A DNA stretch of 64,000 nucleotides from Humisphaera borealis (lineage in GTDB: Bacteria > Planctomycetota > Phycisphaerae > Tepidisphaerales > Tepidisphaeraceae). A model generated the notes under the pieces. That model made no database searches, had not been told where the DNA came from, and saw nothing but the letters and a program-made list of their open reading frames with translations. The stretch spans positions 1,240,001 through 1,304,000 of the forward strand of contig NZ_CP063458.1 of NCBI RefSeq assembly GCF_015169395.1, in the 5' to 3' direction. Made by a program: the position numbers and the translations under genes. Shown here piece after piece: positions 61,934 through 64,000 of this stretch (position 1 is its first letter; every line of letters starts with the position of its first letter).

Positions 61934-62077
61934 TCCCTCTCCCCTGTACTCGGGGAGAGGGTTGGGGTGAGGGGCCGAGCGTCGGGCACCTCTCCCTGAT
62001 CGAAACTCTGCGAACGAACGCACCTCACGTTCGGCCCCTCACCCCATCCCTCTCCCCCGAGTACAGGGGAGAGGGGG
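61934..62077. repeat. Long palindromic repeat, copy 2
   Basis: It has the same arms as the copy at 60617-60800 (CCCTCTCCCCTGTACTCGGG to GGTGAGGGGCCGAGCG, then ACGTTCGGCCCCTCACCCC to GTACAGGGGAGAGGGG), with a shorter centre. It ends about ten bases before the SDR start, so the ribosome site AGGGGG comes from the repeat. Confidence 0.75.
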
Positions 62078-62087
62078 AAGAAACCAA

Positions 62088-62900
62088 ATGCCTGAAAACC
62101 TCTTCGATCTCTCTGGTGAAGTAGCCGTCGTCATCGGCGCGACCGGCGTTCTCGGTGGTGCCCTTGCGGAGGGCCTCGCAGCCGCCGGCGCTTCGGTCGC
62201 CGTCCTCGGCCGCAGCGCCGAGCGCGGCCAGGCCTGCGTCGATCGCATCACCAAGGCCGGTGGCGAGGCGTCGTTCTACGCGGCCGATGCCGTCAGTGCC
62301 GAGAGCCTGGCCGATGCCCACCGTCAGATCGAAGCGACCCTCGGCCCGCCGACGATTCTCGTCAACGCCGCCGGCGGCAACGACCCGAAGGTGACTGTGA
62401 CTGCCGAGCGCGCGTTCGAGACGATCGCCGCCGCCGACTGGCGGAGCGCGTTCGACCTGAACCTGGTCGGTGGCGCCCTGCTTCCCTGCCAAGAGTTCGG
62501 GCCGGCGATGGTGAAGCGCGGTAAGGGGAGCATCATCAACATTGCCAGCGTGTCGGCCCATCTGCCACTCAGCCGGGTCGTCGCCTACTCGTCAGCCAAG
62601 GCCGCGGTGCTGAGCCTGACGCAGTTCCTGGCCCGCGAATGGGCAACCAAAGGTGTTCGCGTGAACAGCCTGACGCCCGGCTTCTTCCCCGCCGAGCAGA
62701 ACCGCGCCCTGCTTTACAATCCCGACGGCAGCCCCACGCCGCGGGCGCAGCAGATCCTCGGCCACACACCAATGGCCCGTTTCGGGACATCGCAGGAACT
62801 GATCGGCGCCGCGGTCTTCCTGGCGAGCGCGAAGGCGGCGAGCTTCGTGACGGGGATCGATCTGCGCGTCGATGGTGGCTTCCTGGCGCAGACGATCTAG
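62088..62900 (+). CDS. SDR-family sugar-acid oxidoreductase, mannonate-type
   Basis: 270 residues. The NAD-binding motif is 'AVVIGATGVLGGALAEGLAA', the NNAG-type motif reads 'LVNAAGGNDP', and the catalytic Ser and Tyr-x-x-x-Lys are in 'IASVSAHLPLS' and 'VAYSSAKAAV'. The opening 'LFDLSGEVAVVIGATGVLGG' and 'VNSLTPGFFPAEQNR' are like SDR-type D-mannonate oxidoreductases (fructuronate reductases). With the KDG kinase upstream this suggests a uronate or deoxy-sugar-acid pathway; the dehydratase step is not in the window. Confidence 0.8.
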   Translation: MPENLFDLSGEVAVVIGATGVLGGALAEGLAAAGASVAVLGRSAERGQACVDRITKAGGEASFYAADAVSAESLADAHRQIEATLGPPTILVNAAGGNDPKVTVTAERAFETIAAADWRSAFDLNLVGGALLPCQEFGPAMVKRGKGSIINIASVSAHLPLSRVVAYSSAKAAVLSLTQFLAREWATKGVRVNSLTPGFFPAEQNRALLYNPDGSPTPRAQQILGHTPMARFGTSQELIGAAVFLASAKAASFVTGIDLRVDGGFLAQTI

Positions 62901-63092
62901 CCAGAGCCGTTCGCCTGACGTGCAAGTCGCGGTTCACCGCTACCGGATGGCGGAACCTTACGCAGCAGGTGTGGTCCGAACGGCCCTGTTTGCATTCAGC
63001 AATTGGCCTTGGGCGCTCCCCGGTCTATGATCGTTCGCGACGCCTGAGCCCGGCTTGGGTTGCCGGTCGGCGTTCGCGATTCGGAGTCATGG

Positions 63093-63752
63093 ATGCAGCA
63101 AGCCCAACTATCCGATCCCGATCCGCCACCCTCTCTTGAGACACCACCGTCAGCCGAAACGGCGCTGGTCCTTCGCCTGCAAGCCGGCGACGACTCGGCC
63201 TACGCCGAACTGGTGTCCACCTACGGCGGCCGTCTGCTGGCCGTCGCCCGGCGCATCATGAAGACCGAGGCCGACGCCGAGGACGCCCTTCAGGAGGCGT
63301 TTCTGTCGGCGTTCAAAGCGATCGATAAATTTGACGGCCGTTCGTCGCTTGGCACCTGGCTTCATCGCATCACGGTGAACGCCGCCCTGATGCGCAAACG
63401 CTGGCACAAGGCCCGGCCTGAGACGTCGATCGAGGCTCTGCTGCCGACTTTCAACAACGGTCACCACACCCAGCACCCGCAGGAGTGGACCGCTGTCACA
63501 GATGGCGCGTCCAGCCGCATCGAAGACGCCGAGGTGCTTTGGTCGGCGATCGACCGGCTTCCGCCGGAATTTCGCGAAGTGCTCGTGCTTCGGGAGATCG
63601 AAGGCATGGATTCCAAGGCGGTCGCGGCGACGCTGGGGATCAGCGATGCGCTGGTCCGTCAGCGGCTGCACCGTAGTCGCCAGGCGCTGGTGAGACTGCT
63701 GGAACCGGTCATGGCGCAGGAACAAGGCGCCGCCGCCGGAGGTCACGTATGA
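63093..63752 (+). CDS. ECF-type RNA polymerase sigma factor
   Basis: 219 residues from the ATG at 63093 (GGAG six bases upstream). Region 2 is 'AYAELVSTYGGRLLAVARRI', 'DAEDALQEAFLSAFKAIDKF' and 'SLGTWLHRITVNAALMRKR'. Region 4 is 'LPPEFREVLVLREIEGMDSK' and 'VAATLGISDALVRQRLHRSR'. Region 3 is absent, as expected. The stop overlaps the start of a zinc-finger anti-sigma gene (ATGA). Confidence 0.9.
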   Translation: MQQAQLSDPDPPPSLETPPSAETALVLRLQAGDDSAYAELVSTYGGRLLAVARRIMKTEADAEDALQEAFLSAFKAIDKFDGRSSLGTWLHRITVNAALMRKRWHKARPETSIEALLPTFNNGHHTQHPQEWTAVTDGASSRIEDAEVLWSAIDRLPPEFREVLVLREIEGMDSKAVAATLGISDALVRQRLHRSRQALVRLLEPVMAQEQGAAAGGHV

Positions 63753-64000
63753 GCGACACGCCCAAAACACCTTCGCCGAATCCGACCTGTTCTCAGTCCG
63801 GCGGTCCCGTTTCGTGCCGGGATTGCGCCGATTTCCTGATGGACTACCTGGACGGGCTGCTTCCTGAATCCGAGCGGCTGAAGTTCGACGCACACCTGGC
63901 CCTCTGTCGGGACTGCAGGGTGTACATGGAGAACTACCGCAAAACGGTGGAAGCGACGTGCCGCTGCCCCGAAGCAAAGGCACACTGTCAAACCCCGGAA
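63749..64000 (+). CDS. Zinc-finger (zf-HC2) anti-sigma factor, partial
   Basis: The ATG at 63749 overlaps the sigma gene stop by four bases and the frame is open to the window end (84 codons). 'CRDCADFLMDYLDGLLP' and 'FDAHLALCRDCRVYMENY' give the His-x-x-x-Cys-x-x-Cys zinc motif of the anti-sigma domain, which holds the ECF factor inactive. The C-terminal part lies outside the window. Confidence 0.85.
   Translation, partial: MSDTPKTPSPNPTCSQSGGPVSCRDCADFLMDYLDGLLPESERLKFDAHLALCRDCRVYMENYRKTVEATCRCPEAKAHCQTPE

Noticed and set aside
59638-62028. Minus-strand open frame of 796 codons across the sugar-acid operon
   Set aside because: It is antisense to two genes with clear catalytic motifs and runs through a palindrome; its product is low-complexity with no domain. 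The same applies to the long minus-strand frames at 58248-59576 and 38073-39233.
36580-62900. Reassignment of TAG from stop to Gln in this organism
   Set aside because: Several TAGs sit where Gln is expected in mobile genes, but TAG also ends ordinary genes such as the COG3014-like, S1/P1 nuclease, ThuA-like and SDR genes, so a general recoding does not fit.

Overview
The window looks like a piece of a GC-rich planctomycete-like chromosome (inference; possibly Phycisphaerae-type). The signs are several secreted proteins built of autotransporter-type beta-strand repeats and ending in PEP-CTERM sorting tags, a XylR-type LacI/AraC fusion regulator, ThuA-like and EF-hand esterase secreted proteins, many short palindromic repeats between genes, and an ordinary dnaG and rpoD pair.

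Layout. 1-20006 (minus strand) holds three consecutive PEP-CTERM repeat proteins: a 3241-residue protein, a 540-residue protein and a protein of more than 2600 residues that runs off the left edge. A XylR-type regulator (20117-21283, plus) diverges from this block across a promoter region with a 22-bp-spaced direct repeat. 21394-31295 is a decayed integrative element ending in a tRNA-Tyr gene: AEP-type primase, truncated DNA methylase, frameshifted Fic protein, an IS630-family element inserted exactly in the fic stop codon, BrnT/BrnA, an AbiEi-like antitoxin with a nonsense codon, a HTH antitoxin with only the first residues of its PIN toxin, an excisionase and a tyrosine integrase whose 3' end lies in the tRNA. 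31469-37997 is an envelope lipoprotein cluster (YcfL-like, LpoB-like proteins, a COG3014-like TPR lipoprotein) followed by an S1/P1-type nuclease. Then come a CapD/FlaA1-type dehydratase and a hybrid histidine kinase.

42950-46920 is a nest of four IS630-family remnants and one intact-looking IS5-family element. It abuts and alters the 3' end of a fourth PEP-CTERM repeat protein (46865-49270). 49660-54129 is dnaG, a long leader, rpoD and a terminator. 54169-58224 contains a secreted esterase with EF-hands, a nucleotidyltransferase plus small-protein pair, a ThuA-like protein and a TSUP transporter. 58404-62900 is a sugar-acid operon (KDG kinase, 2-hydroxyacid dehydrogenase, LDH2-type dehydrogenase, mannonate-type SDR) with a palindromic repeat in every gap. 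The window ends in an ECF sigma factor and the start of its zinc-finger anti-sigma factor.

Most noteworthy signals: (i) five successive hairpins with a partly sequestered ribosome site before a 43-codon ORF at 8350-8634; (ii) two unrelated IS elements whose transposase stop codon is completed by the target-site duplication, one of them also rebuilding the stop of the gene it hit; (iii) palindromic elements inserted in frame inside a lipoprotein N-terminus and a CapD-type enzyme; (iv) the same TAG codon at the second catalytic motif in two divergent IS630 copies.
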